Of a stretch of DNA of 64,000 bases, positions 42,968 to 51,959 are shown piece after piece. Position 1 is the first letter of the stretch. Each line of letters begins with the position of its first letter. The notes under the pieces were generated by a model. It was not told the DNA's origin and did not search any database. It worked only from the letters and a program-made list of their open reading frames with translations. Where the stretch lies: positions 496,001-560,000 of the forward strand of contig NZ_JAANOP010000001.1 of assembly GCF_011250515.1 (NCBI RefSeq). The letters run 5' to 3'. Source of the DNA: Aquirufa ecclesiirivi (GTDB lineage: Bacteria; Bacteroidota; Bacteroidia; Cytophagales; Spirosomataceae). A program made the translations under genes and the position numbers.

Positions 42968-43540
42968 ATGATGGACCGAGAGTATAAAGTGCTGAATAAA
43001 CAAATCTTTACCAAAGATCAATTTCAAATAGTACCTATTCGAAAAATAGATCAATTGGATATTATGAAGTGGAGGAATGAGCAAATTTATCATTTGAGAC
43101 AAAATAAACCCCTCACGGAACAGGATCAGAGTCATTATTTTGCAAGCACAATCTCCAATCTATTTAATCAAGAAAAGCCGAATCAAATTTTATTTTCATA
43201 TTTAGAAAATGGAACATGTATTGGGTACGGCGGGCTAGTACATATTAATTGGGTGGATAGAAACGCAGAGATTTCCTTCATCATGGATACAAAATTAGAA
43301 AAGGATAATTTTCAAAAGCATTGGTCTATCTATTTGAGTTTGATTGAAGAAGTGGCATTTAAAGAATTACAATTGCATAAAATATATACATATGCTTTTG
43401 ATATAAGGCCACATTTATTTGAGGCATTAGAGAAGAACATGTTAGTTAAAGAGGCAAGATTAAAACAACATGCCAAATTTGAAAATCAATTTGTAGATGT
43501 AATCATTCATTCAAAATTCAATGAATCATTTAAGATTTAG
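42968..43540 (+). CDS. GNAT-like acetyltransferase
   Basis: A 190-residue protein with a GNAT-like plan: an N-terminal FQIVPIRKIDQLDIMKWRNE segment, a central GYGGLVHINWVDRNAEISFI strand pair, and a C-terminal LHKIYTYAFDIRPHLFEALE segment in place of the usual N-x-x-x-x-x-LYEKLGF. The acetyl-CoA loop is less obvious than in its neighbours. I start it at the ATG at 42968; the frame opens at a TTG one codon earlier. It probably acylates an amino sugar of the nonulosonate. It overlaps the following GNAT gene by 20 bases. Confidence 0.75.
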   Translation: MMDREYKVLNKQIFTKDQFQIVPIRKIDQLDIMKWRNEQIYHLRQNKPLTEQDQSHYFASTISNLFNQEKPNQILFSYLENGTCIGYGGLVHINWVDRNAEISFIMDTKLEKDNFQKHWSIYLSLIEEVAFKELQLHKIYTYAFDIRPHLFEALEKNMLVKEARLKQHAKFENQFVDVIIHSKFNESFKI

Positions 43541-43997
43541 AAAAGCATTAAAATCTGATTCAGAGCTATATTTTAAATGGGTGAATGATCCATTAGTAAG
43601 GGAACAATCTTATAATTCTAACACAGTCAGTTGGGACGAACATCAAGCTTGGTTTTTTGAGAAAATTAATCATGCTGATTGGCATTTTTATTTATTTGAA
43701 AATTTAGAAAACGAATATGTGGGACAGGTTAGGATTCAAACAATTGACCTGTCTAATGCAGTTATTGGAGTCTCTGTAGATGCATTTTACAGAGGAATGG
43801 GATGCGGATTAAACATTTTACAGCTAGCCACGTTTGATTTTTTAAATAGTTATCCTAATATATTGATCAATGCATATATCAAGCAAGAGAATTTGGCGTC
43901 TAAAACTATGTTTGAAAAAGCGGGATTTGATTTCAAAGAATTAGTGGTATATCAAAACTTTAAAAGTTATCATTATATCAAATATGCAGATAGATAA
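43521..43997 (+). CDS. GNAT acetyltransferase, PseH/FlmH-like
   Basis: A 158-residue GNAT protein. The start LRFRKALKSDSELYFKWVND followed by VREQSYNSNTVSWDEHQAWF matches acetyltransferases linked to pseudaminic and legionaminic acid synthesis, sometimes fused to PseG. The C-terminal NLASKTMFEKAGFDFKEL segment is the acetyl-CoA-side motif. Of the three GNATs here I judge this the best PseH candidate, since it lies directly upstream of PseI with a 14-base overlap. Specificity is inferred, not proven. Confidence 0.85.
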   Translation: MNHLRFRKALKSDSELYFKWVNDPLVREQSYNSNTVSWDEHQAWFFEKINHADWHFYLFENLENEYVGQVRIQTIDLSNAVIGVSVDAFYRGMGCGLNILQLATFDFLNSYPNILINAYIKQENLASKTMFEKAGFDFKELVVYQNFKSYHYIKYADR

Positions 43998-45024
43998 ATT
44001 TAATATTGACGAGAACAATAGAGTTTTTATTATTGCTGAATTATCGGCTAATCATAATGGAAGTTTAGATGTAGCTATTGAAACAATTCGGGCAGCGAAA
44101 AGAGCTGGTGCTGATTGTATTAAACTTCAGACTTATACAGCAGATACTATTACCATTGATTCGGATAAAGATGATTTTGTTATAAATGATACAATTTGGG
44201 AGGGAAGAAAATTATATGATTTGTATCAAGAAGCCTTTACTCCATGGGAGTGGCATGAAGCATTATTTAAAGCAGCTGAACAGGAAGGTTTAATTTGTTT
44301 TTCATCCCCATTTGATAAAACGGCCGTAGATTTTTTAGAAAATTTACAGACACCTGCCTACAAAATAGCCTCCTTTGAAATTACAGATATCCCTTTGATT
44401 GAATATGTTGCATCCAAACAAAAACCAGTCATTATTTCTACGGGAATTGCCACTGAAGAGGATATTACATTGGCTCTGGATGCTTGTTATCGAATGGGAA
44501 ATAGAGATATTGCCTTACTTAAATGTACTTCAAGTTATCCAGCCCCCATTGAAGAAGCTAATTTAATTATGGTACAAGATTTAGCTAAGAGATTTAACGT
44601 CATTGGAGGATTATCTGATCATACCTTAGGAAGTACTGCACCAGTGGTTGCTACGGTTTTTGGAGCTAAGATCATTGAAAAACACTTTATCTTGGATCGT
44701 TCCATTGGAGGGCCCGATGCTTCATTTTCCATGAACGAAGCAGAATTTACGCAGATGGTGAAAGCTGTGCGGGAAGCCGAGAAAGCCATTGGTCAAGTAG
44801 ATTATCAGTTAACTGAAAAGCAAGCCAAGGGCAAAGATTTTAGTCGTTCCTTGTATGTGGTTGAAGATGTAAAAGCAGGTGAAGAAATATCAGAGAAGAA
44901 TATAAAGTCTATTCGGCCAGGATTTGGTTTACACCCCAAGTATTATTCTGAGCTATTAGGTAAACAGGTTAAAACTAATCTTTACAAAGGAGATCGATTA
45001 AATTTAAATGATGTTGAACTATAA
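43984..45024 (+). CDS. pseI: Nonulosonic acid synthase, PseI-like
   Basis: A 346-residue NeuB-family synthase that condenses a 6-deoxy diacetamido hexose with phosphoenolpyruvate to give a nine-carbon sugar acid. The TIM-barrel start VFIIAELSANHNGSLDVAIE, the FSSPFDKTAVDFLE strand, STGIATEEDI and GLSDHTLGS are conserved. The DTIWEGRKLYDLYQEAFTPW segment favours PseI over NeuB or LegI. The C-terminal SAF domain (ARSLYVV-like; here SRSLYVVEDVKAGEEISEKN) closes the active site. The product is pseudaminic acid or a relative, possibly with an acetamidino group. Confidence 0.93.
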   Translation: MQIDKFNIDENNRVFIIAELSANHNGSLDVAIETIRAAKRAGADCIKLQTYTADTITIDSDKDDFVINDTIWEGRKLYDLYQEAFTPWEWHEALFKAAEQEGLICFSSPFDKTAVDFLENLQTPAYKIASFEITDIPLIEYVASKQKPVIISTGIATEEDITLALDACYRMGNRDIALLKCTSSYPAPIEEANLIMVQDLAKRFNVIGGLSDHTLGSTAPVVATVFGAKIIEKHFILDRSIGGPDASFSMNEAEFTQMVKAVREAEKAIGQVDYQLTEKQAKGKDFSRSLYVVEDVKAGEEISEKNIKSIRPGFGLHPKYYSELLGKQVKTNLYKGDRLNLNDVEL

Positions 45025-45027
45025 TTT

Positions 45028-45774
45028 ATGTCAAAGCCAAGAGTAGTAGCAAGTATTGAAGCAAGAATGGGATCATCAAGATTACCAGGGAAGGTATTAT
45101 ATGATATTTATGGGAAGCCCTCAATAGAAAGGCTTATAAGTAGATTACAACTTTGTAAAAATATTGATTCAATTATTCTAGCAACTACAGATAAGCCAGG
45201 CGACGACCCATTGGCGGAATGGGCAATTAATAATAATATAGCTATCTACAGAGGAAGCGAGGATGATGTGTTAAACAGAGTTGTTGAAGCGCAGAGGTCG
45301 ATGAATTCTGATATTGTTGTAGAAATTACAGGAGATTGTATATTGTTAGATCCCAATATAATTGATTTGGGAATTAATACTTATTTAGCTAATAAGTTTG
45401 ATGTAGTAACCAATGCACGGATTCCATCTTATGCTCAAGGACTTGACGTCCAGGTATATAGTTTAGAAATTTTAGAACAAGTTGAAAAGACTATTTTTGA
45501 CCCAGCAGTTCGTGAACATGTATCATTATACTTTTATGAAAACCCATTAATATATAGTGTGTGTAATTTAATGGCTCCCCCACAATGGGAAAGACCTAAT
45601 CTAAGGTTACAATTAGATTATAAAGAAGATCTTGATTTGATTAAAGCTTTATTTCAAAGAATAGAACCTAGATTAGGTTATTCGTTTGGAATTGAGGCAA
45701 TAATAGAAGAATTAAATACAGATCCTACATTGGAAGAAATAAATAGACATTGCGAAGAAAAACCTGTAAGGTAG
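45028..45774 (+). CDS. SpsF-type cytidylyltransferase (second copy)
   Basis: A 248-residue SpsF-like protein with the N-terminal motif VVASIEARMGSSRLPGKVLY and the later VVEITGDCILLDPNIID metal-binding segment. It starts 3 bases after PseI, the place where a CMP-nonulosonate synthetase is usually found. I therefore favour it as the CMP-activating enzyme, although family members have other substrates. The copy at 38265 shares the fold but is clearly diverged. It may serve a different acid sugar, or the two may act at different steps. Confidence 0.87.
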   Translation: MSKPRVVASIEARMGSSRLPGKVLYDIYGKPSIERLISRLQLCKNIDSIILATTDKPGDDPLAEWAINNNIAIYRGSEDDVLNRVVEAQRSMNSDIVVEITGDCILLDPNIIDLGINTYLANKFDVVTNARIPSYAQGLDVQVYSLEILEQVEKTIFDPAVREHVSLYFYENPLIYSVCNLMAPPQWERPNLRLQLDYKEDLDLIKALFQRIEPRLGYSFGIEAIIEELNTDPTLEEINRHCEEKPVR

Positions 45775-45793
45775 ATTAACAATTTTACTAAGA

Positions 45794-46912
45794 ATGCAAA
45801 TTGAGCAAAATAATAGAATAGAAAATTGGCTATTTTTTTTGGAAGATCCAGGTGCTGTTACCTTCTCTTATCTTCTGTTAGAAAAGTTTTCAACAATTGG
45901 CATTAACATCATTTTAATTGCCGATGGACTTGCTAAGAAAATATTGGATGCTAAAAAAATTTCATACCTCCCATTCCAGGAATACCATTTAAGATTTGAT
46001 TTCTTTAAATTGAATGAAATAAAGGTATTTTTAACTGGAACATCTGAAAATAAATCTAGTCCAGCATTTTCTTTAATGCAAACTGCGAGAGATTTAAAAA
46101 TTTCTACTATTGGTTTGGTAGATGGAGCAGGAAGTCATAATGAAAGATTTAAAGGCCAAACAGATTCTCCTTTATTTTGGGCACCTGATTGGCTAATTGT
46201 CCCAGATTTAACCACCCAAAAGCTTTATGTCCAACTTGGTTTCCCTGTTGAAAAAATTAAAATCTTAGTTCATCCACACTATGAGTGGATTAAGTCTATT
46301 GCAAAGAATTGGACAATAAATAATCGTCAACAACAAAGAGATTCACTGATGCCTAAAGCGGGAAATAGGAAAGTAATCTTATTTCTTTCAGAAATTTCAG
46401 ATGGGTTAAATTCAAGTTTATACAAACGATCAGAGGATTATTCGCTATTAGGTAAATCTGAACATGAAGGAAGGACCGAAATAGTATTAGATGAATTTTT
46501 ACTAGGGATAAATCAACTTTCTCCTCGTCCTTATTTAGTTTTAAGATTACATCCTAAACAATTTAAATCGGATTTGGAAGAATATATTTCATTTTTTGAT
46601 TTAATAAGCCAGGAAGAAAATCCATTAGAAATTGTTAATTCTTCTGATGTTGTCGTTGGTATTACGAGCTCGCTATTAGTGGAGGCTTATTATTTAGGTA
46701 AACCTGTTTTGAGTATTATCCCAAATCCAAACGAAAAACTTTATTTAGGAGACTTGTCTGACATAATTCCGTCGTTGTACACTCGTGAATTAATAAGTGA
46801 AGGATTAAATAATTCAATAAATGAGGAAAGGATAAATGATATAAATGGACAAAATCCTCAATTTCTAAATAATCAATGTCTAGATTTTTTCAAAACGTTA
46901 AAACAACTTTAA
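45794..46912 (+). CDS. Glycosyltransferase-like GT-B protein, family not recognised
   Basis: A 372-residue protein that looks like a GT-B fold. The N-terminal half has Rossmann-like strands (WLFFLEDPGAVTFSYLLLEK, then VFLTGTSENKSSPAF). The C-terminal half has VLRLHPKQ followed by SDVVVGITSSLLVEAYYLGK, the pattern of nucleotide-sugar-binding sites in polysaccharide glycosyltransferases and in PseG-like hydrolases. The PseG signature itself is not evident. It could be the nonulosonate transferase or a PseG replacement. Both are inferences from position, directly after the nonulosonic-acid genes. Confidence 0.65.
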   Translation: MQIEQNNRIENWLFFLEDPGAVTFSYLLLEKFSTIGINIILIADGLAKKILDAKKISYLPFQEYHLRFDFFKLNEIKVFLTGTSENKSSPAFSLMQTARDLKISTIGLVDGAGSHNERFKGQTDSPLFWAPDWLIVPDLTTQKLYVQLGFPVEKIKILVHPHYEWIKSIAKNWTINNRQQQRDSLMPKAGNRKVILFLSEISDGLNSSLYKRSEDYSLLGKSEHEGRTEIVLDEFLLGINQLSPRPYLVLRLHPKQFKSDLEEYISFFDLISQEENPLEIVNSSDVVVGITSSLLVEAYYLGKPVLSIIPNPNEKLYLGDLSDIIPSLYTRELISEGLNNSINEERINDINGQNPQFLNNQCLDFFKTLKQL

Positions 46913-46913
46913 T

Positions 46914-47861
46914 TTGAAAAAAATCAATAAATTATCATGTATTGTAATCGGTCTTGGAAACATAGGCATGGGATATGATATAGATGAAGGGAACCTTGAC
47001 ATTATTCAAACCCATTGCCGAGCAATTGAATTGCACCCTATGTTTGAATTAATGGGGGCAGTTGAGCCAGATATAAGTTTACAAAAATTGTTTAGTAAGA
47101 AATATAAAAAACCGGTATTTGGCCAAGTGAACACGGCCTTAGATCAACTAAGTGCTGATATATATGTGTTAGCTTGCCCAACTAACTTACACTTTTCAGT
47201 CTTGAAAAGTATCCTTGAAAAGGATAAGCCACAAGTAATCCTATGTGAAAAACCGCTGTCTTACCAATTGGATGAGGCCAAAGAAATGATTCAAATGTGT
47301 GAATCAAAGGGAGTTCAATTACTAGTAAATTACATCAGAAGATCAGACCTTGGGGCTATTGAGATCAAGAGAAAAATAGATGTAGAAGAAATACAAAGTC
47401 CAATCAAAGGGATTTGTTATTATTCAAAAGGCTTTTTGCACAATGGCTCACATTTCTTGAATGTATTAAAATATTGGTTAGGTGATGTAAAACAGTTTAA
47501 AGAGCTTAGCAATGGAAAACAATTAAATCAGTTTGATGCAGAACCAGACCTGTATGTTTCTTTTGAAAAAGGAGATGTGGTATTTATGTCAACTTGGGAT
47601 CAATTGAATCCCTATCATGCCATTGAATTAGTTTCTAAATCTAGTAAATTGTCTTACTTGAACGGAGGAGAATTGATTGAATGGAGAGATAGAAGAAATT
47701 CTGATAATGTATACATCATTGAAAATTCGATGCATCGATATCAATGGCAAGTATTTGATAATATAGCTCATTTGTTAAATGGGAATGCTTTCTATGCATT
47801 ATGCAGTGCTGGAGAAGCGTATGAGACTTTGAGTGATTGTAAGAAAATGTTAAATTTATAA
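46914..47861 (+). CDS. Gfo/Idh/MocA family oxidoreductase
   Basis: A 315-residue NAD(P)-dependent oxidoreductase starting at a TTG one base after the previous stop. The Rossmann motif is GLGNIGMG (about 13-20), and the family EKP motif is present in VILCEKPLSYQLDEAKEM. In sugar-nucleotide clusters these enzymes oxidise a hydroxyl (often C3) of a UDP-sugar to a ketone for later transamination. The DegT-type aminotransferase that follows one base later fits as its partner. The substrate is not known. Confidence 0.9.
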   Translation: MKKINKLSCIVIGLGNIGMGYDIDEGNLDIIQTHCRAIELHPMFELMGAVEPDISLQKLFSKKYKKPVFGQVNTALDQLSADIYVLACPTNLHFSVLKSILEKDKPQVILCEKPLSYQLDEAKEMIQMCESKGVQLLVNYIRRSDLGAIEIKRKIDVEEIQSPIKGICYYSKGFLHNGSHFLNVLKYWLGDVKQFKELSNGKQLNQFDAEPDLYVSFEKGDVVFMSTWDQLNPYHAIELVSKSSKLSYLNGGELIEWRDRRNSDNVYIIENSMHRYQWQVFDNIAHLLNGNAFYALCSAGEAYETLSDCKKMLNL

Positions 47862-47862
47862 T

Positions 47863-49140
47863 ATGGAAAGCGAGAAATTAGCACTTTTGGGTGGTGAAAA
47901 AGTAATAAAAACACCTTTTGAAAAATATAATCCAATTGGAAAAGAAGAGGTTGATGCAGTAAAAGAAGTTATTGAATCGGGTGTATTATCTCAATTTATT
48001 GGAGGCTGGGGAGCAGATTTTTTTGGAGGGCCTAAAGTTCAAGAATTTGAAAGAAATTGTGAAAAATATTTTGGAGTAAAGCATGCTGTAACTGTTAATT
48101 CTTGGACTTCAGGTTTAGTAGCTGCCGTAGGAGCAATAGGGATTGAGCCTGGTGATGAAGTAATTGTGTCTCCTTGGACTATGTGTGCCAGCGCTACGGC
48201 CATATTACATTGGAACGCTATTCCAGTTTTTGCAGATATTGATCCTGATACATTTAATATTGATCCTAAATCTGTGGAAGCAAGAATAACTCCTTATACC
48301 AAGGCTATTATGGCTGTCGATATTTTTGGGCAATCTTGTGATATTGATTCATTGATGAAAATTGCTGAAAAACATCATTTAAAAGTCATTACAGATACGG
48401 CTCAATCACCAGGTGCAGAAATAAATGGGAAACAGACCGGAACATTAGCCCATGTTGGGGGCTTTAGTTTAAATTATCATAAGCATATTCATACGGGTGA
48501 AGGTGGTATTTTAGTGACTAATGATGATGAGATCTTTGAGCGACTTCAACTTATTAGGAATCATGGAGAAGCTGTGGTTGGAGATAAAGGTGTTCAAAAT
48601 ATTGTTAATATTGTGGGACATAACTTTAGGCTTGGGGAAATGGAATGTGCAATTGGTATTGAGCAATTAAAAAAACTCGACTACCTAGTAAAAAGACGAC
48701 AAGAAATTGCAGAAAGATTGACCAATGGGTTGAAAGATTTAAATGGAATTAAAACTCCATATATAGCTTCAGGTAATACCCATGCTTATTATGTATATCC
48801 ATTGGTACTGGATTTGCAGAAATTACCCGTTTCAAGAGCTAGAATTGTAGAAGCTTTAAATGCAGAAGGGCTTTCTTTTGCCGAGGGATATCAAAATGTA
48901 CATTTATTACCTATGTACCAACAAAAAATTGCCTTCGGTTCTAAAGGGTTTCCATGGTCATCAGATATTTATCATGGTAATGTCGATTACTCCAAAGGAA
49001 TTTGCCCTGTAGCAGAAGAACTTCACGATCATTCTTTCGTTTCATATGGATTGTGCACACATGAATTATCGGATAATGATGTTGATTTAATGATTGAAGC
49101 ATTTCATAAGGTTTGGCAAAATTTGAATTTAATAAAATAA
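47863..49140 (+). CDS. DegT/DnrJ/EryC1/StrS family sugar aminotransferase
   Basis: A 425-residue PLP-dependent aminotransferase. The start LALLGGEKVIKTPFEKYNPI and the SGVLSQFIGGWG segment are typical, and the PLP lysine lies in NYHKHIHTGEGG. It is probably paired with the Gfo/Idh oxidoreductase upstream to place an amino group on a keto sugar. It is distinct from PseC at 35678 and from the class III aminotransferase at 39029. It is the last gene of the first tightly packed block; a 284-base gap with a gene remnant follows. Confidence 0.9.
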   Translation: MESEKLALLGGEKVIKTPFEKYNPIGKEEVDAVKEVIESGVLSQFIGGWGADFFGGPKVQEFERNCEKYFGVKHAVTVNSWTSGLVAAVGAIGIEPGDEVIVSPWTMCASATAILHWNAIPVFADIDPDTFNIDPKSVEARITPYTKAIMAVDIFGQSCDIDSLMKIAEKHHLKVITDTAQSPGAEINGKQTGTLAHVGGFSLNYHKHIHTGEGGILVTNDDEIFERLQLIRNHGEAVVGDKGVQNIVNIVGHNFRLGEMECAIGIEQLKKLDYLVKRRQEIAERLTNGLKDLNGIKTPYIASGNTHAYYVYPLVLDLQKLPVSRARIVEALNAEGLSFAEGYQNVHLLPMYQQKIAFGSKGFPWSSDIYHGNVDYSKGICPVAEELHDHSFVSYGLCTHELSDNDVDLMIEAFHKVWQNLNLIK

Positions 49141-49270
49141 AATTTTGATTGATTTAACTAATCGAGATTTAGAACTTTTAAGATTATAAGGATATTTCAT
49201 AGTTAAATCCTTTTTCAATAATCAGGATTTGAAATGGGGCCAATTGGAGGGTATTTTGGAATAAATAGGT

Positions 49271-49441
49271 ATGTTAATTTTCTATTCGGGATTAATTCAT
49301 AGTGGGGCAAAGAATACATCTGATAAAAGGCGATTTTCTCTAGATGTAACTTTTCATGAAATTGTAGTTCATAAATTTGCTCCAAAAGCTTCGATTACAG
49401 GATTAGAAAATTATAATCAACATTATGGAACAAATTTCTGA
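49271..49441 (+). pseudogene. Remnant of a PhyH-like 2-oxoglutarate oxygenase (3' end)
   Basis: A 56-codon open frame too short to be a whole gene. It reads MLIFYSGLIHSGAKNTSDKR and continues RFSLDVTFHEIVVH. This resembles the end of phytanoyl-CoA-dioxygenase-like proteins, where the second iron-binding His (IHSG) is followed by N-x-S-x-x-x-R and a final beta strand. The upstream part in this frame is closed by a TAA at 49262, and no continuation is recognisable in the gap, so it appears to be a 5'-truncated relic. It overlaps the next gene by 17 bases. Confidence 0.5.
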
Positions 49442-50381
49442 AAATCAAATGAAATTTGTTGAATGTACAAATTTCGAAGAATGGGATTCATTTATTAATA
49501 ATAGTCCAGTTGCCAGTATATTTTGTACCAGTAGTTTTTTGAAGTCTTTAATAGTTGACTTTGAAATTTTGGTACTTAAAATAAATGGTATAATTGAATT
49601 AGGTATAGTTATATTCTTTGATAATCAAAGGAATAGTATTTTGCCATCTTTTTCAATGTACGCAGGTATCATTTATAGAGAGAAAAACAATAAAAAGGGG
49701 ATATTTTCAGAAAAATATTTTGAATATTTTGGATACTTTTTAAGTCAATTAACATTTAGACATAGACATTTAGTTTTTGATTTACATCATAATTTTATTG
49801 ACATTAGACCAATATCTTGGTTTAATTATGGAGGCAGTCAAGTGTTTAAATTTATGCCTTATTATAGTGGTATTGTGGAAATTGCTGACTTAGATTTTGA
49901 GAGTTATTTGCGACAAATTTCTAAGTCTAAATATAGAGAATATTATAAAAGTACAAAACTTGGATTAACATTTGAATCAAGTTCTTCAATAAAAGATTTG
50001 CAAATTCTTTATTTAAATACTCATAAAAGACAAGGGATTACAATTTCAGAAAAGTTACTTGCACAAATTGAATCTATAGCCCACTCGGCAATTTTAAATA
50101 ATTATGGTGTGATTTATTGTGTCAAAAATGCTGATGGAGTTATAATTTCATCTCAACTCACCATTTTTTTTAATGATACTGCCTATTTTTTAATTGGTGG
50201 GAATATGCCAGAATGTCGTCATTTGTTTAGTAGTAATTTTATCATTTTAGAAATGATAAAAATATGTATAGCTAAGGGAATAAAATATGTTGATTTGTGT
50301 GGAATGAATTCACCAAATAGATCATTGACTAAATCATACTACAATACAATTTTAAAAAGTTACTTTCAAGTTAGAATATAG
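49425..50381 (+). CDS. FemAB/BioF2-like acyltransferase
   Basis: A 318-residue double-GNAT-like protein of the FemAB/CelD-BioF2 type. The order is an N-terminal FVECTNFEEWDSFINNSPVA stretch, a central QISKSKYREYYKSTKLGLTF segment, and a C-terminal VIISSQLTIFFNDTAYFLIG followed by GIKYVDLCGMNSP. Members transfer aminoacyl or acyl groups and are frequent in surface-glycan loci, where they probably decorate amino sugars. The acyl donor is unknown. It begins the more AT-rich half of the glycan locus. Confidence 0.82.
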   Translation: MEQISENQMKFVECTNFEEWDSFINNSPVASIFCTSSFLKSLIVDFEILVLKINGIIELGIVIFFDNQRNSILPSFSMYAGIIYREKNNKKGIFSEKYFEYFGYFLSQLTFRHRHLVFDLHHNFIDIRPISWFNYGGSQVFKFMPYYSGIVEIADLDFESYLRQISKSKYREYYKSTKLGLTFESSSSIKDLQILYLNTHKRQGITISEKLLAQIESIAHSAILNNYGVIYCVKNADGVIISSQLTIFFNDTAYFLIGGNMPECRHLFSSNFIILEMIKICIAKGIKYVDLCGMNSPNRSLTKSYYNTILKSYFQVRI

Positions 50382-50387
50382 TACTAT

Positions 50388-51953
50388 ATGGATTTTTTAT
50401 ACAATTATTTTAAAGTTAAATTAGTAATAAGAAATATTCTAAGAGATATTTTTTATTTTATCAAAGGACATGATATTGAAAATCAAGATAGTTTAAGGAA
50501 TTACATAAAGTGGAATGAAAATTATTTTAAAAAGAAAGAAATTAATATTGATAGTTATGTTTTTGTTGATTTATTTTCTGTACCATCCTGGCTATTTATA
50601 AATTCATTTGCTGTTAACAAATTGACAACTTATTTTAATTGTTCTGCTACTACATTTTCTCATAAATCAAGAAATCATATTGAAAGTAAGTTGTTTAATT
50701 CTTTTAATGTTGATAAACACTTTAAAGTTTCACTATGTACCTCCATTCTGACTAATGAGCATAAAAAACTATACTTAAGCTTAAGAGAAACACTTAAATC
50801 TAAAAAGGATTTGTTAGAATTAGAAATTAACGGAATAAAAATCGGTGTTGATATCTATGAGTCTATTCTTCGAACGGGTTTGCCGACTGTTGATATCAAT
50901 AGTAAATTGACATGGGAATATATTTATTTGGGACTTCTTTATATGATTTATTTTGAAGATTTGTGTAAAAGAGATTTAATAAAGGCTTTTGTTCTTAGTC
51001 ATGATAATTATATTTATATGGGTTTGCCTGCAAAAATTGGCTATAAATATGGAATTCCTGTCTATCTATTTAATGCTTTTGGATTTTACAAACTTGAAAG
51101 GTTTAATCATTTGAATATTAGATGGGCACTTTTACCCGAATTATTTAATTCACTTCCGAAAGAAACAAGGAAAGAAGGTATTTCCTGGGCTGAATCTCAA
51201 CTCAATCTAAGACTTGGTGGAGTAGTAGGAGTTGATATGTCTTATCAATTAAAAAGTGCATTTGAATTAAACATATGTGAATCACAAATACTTAATAATG
51301 GCAATTTAGATGTTGTAGTTGCTACTCATGAATTCTATGATAATCCTCATGGTTATGGTAATTTGTTGTTTAATGATTTTTACGATTGGCTAATGTATTT
51401 AGGGAAGAAGTCAAATGAATGTGGATGGAATCTATACTTAAAGGCTCATAGGGACTCTCCTATTGAAGAGATAAATGAATTGAAAAAATTCACTAGTTAC
51501 TTTGCTAATATTATACTTTTAAATCAGGACTATTCATTTCATCAATTAAAAGACGAAGGGGTTAATATAGTTTTAACTTGTTTTGGAACAGTAGGGCATG
51601 AGTTGCCTTTATTAGGGTTTAAAGTGATTAATGCTGGTGTAAATCCTCATATTGGTTATAGATTTAATTTAAATCCAAAGTCATTTTTTGAGTATGATAA
51701 TGTGTTATCAAATTTAAAAGATTTGAAAATTCACTTTAATAGAAGTGAAATTTTTGAATTTTATTATGGGTATAAAAAAATATTATTCCCATTTAATTTT
51801 GAACTAGATTATTATTGTAATGAAGAGACCAAAGAGTACGACATATTTAATAAATATCTAAGTTGTGCAGACAGGCTTTCTTGTGATTTGGAACATGAAA
51901 TTGACAGATTTATAGTTTCAAATGTTAATTTTTCCTTCCAAAACTACATGTAA
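50388..51953 (+). CDS. Large glycan-locus protein, probable GT-B-like transferase
   Basis: A 521-residue protein that I cannot place in a named family. Two segments point to a GT-B fold as in capsule synthesis transferases: AFVLSHDNYIYMGLPAKIGY in the first half, and LYLKAHRDSPIEEINELKKF followed by VLTCFGTVGHELPLLGFKVI in the second. The latter matches the way such enzymes bind a nucleotide sugar near a G-T-x-x-x-E-L-P loop. There is no signal peptide. It lies among glycosyltransferases and methyltransferases, 6 bases after the FemAB-like gene, so a glycan transfer role is likely. Confidence 0.7.
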   Translation: MDFLYNYFKVKLVIRNILRDIFYFIKGHDIENQDSLRNYIKWNENYFKKKEINIDSYVFVDLFSVPSWLFINSFAVNKLTTYFNCSATTFSHKSRNHIESKLFNSFNVDKHFKVSLCTSILTNEHKKLYLSLRETLKSKKDLLELEINGIKIGVDIYESILRTGLPTVDINSKLTWEYIYLGLLYMIYFEDLCKRDLIKAFVLSHDNYIYMGLPAKIGYKYGIPVYLFNAFGFYKLERFNHLNIRWALLPELFNSLPKETRKEGISWAESQLNLRLGGVVGVDMSYQLKSAFELNICESQILNNGNLDVVVATHEFYDNPHGYGNLLFNDFYDWLMYLGKKSNECGWNLYLKAHRDSPIEEINELKKFTSYFANIILLNQDYSFHQLKDEGVNIVLTCFGTVGHELPLLGFKVINAGVNPHIGYRFNLNPKSFFEYDNVLSNLKDLKIHFNRSEIFEFYYGYKKILFPFNFELDYYCNEETKEYDIFNKYLSCADRLSCDLEHEIDRFIVSNVNFSFQNYM

Positions 51954-51959
51954 TTTTAT

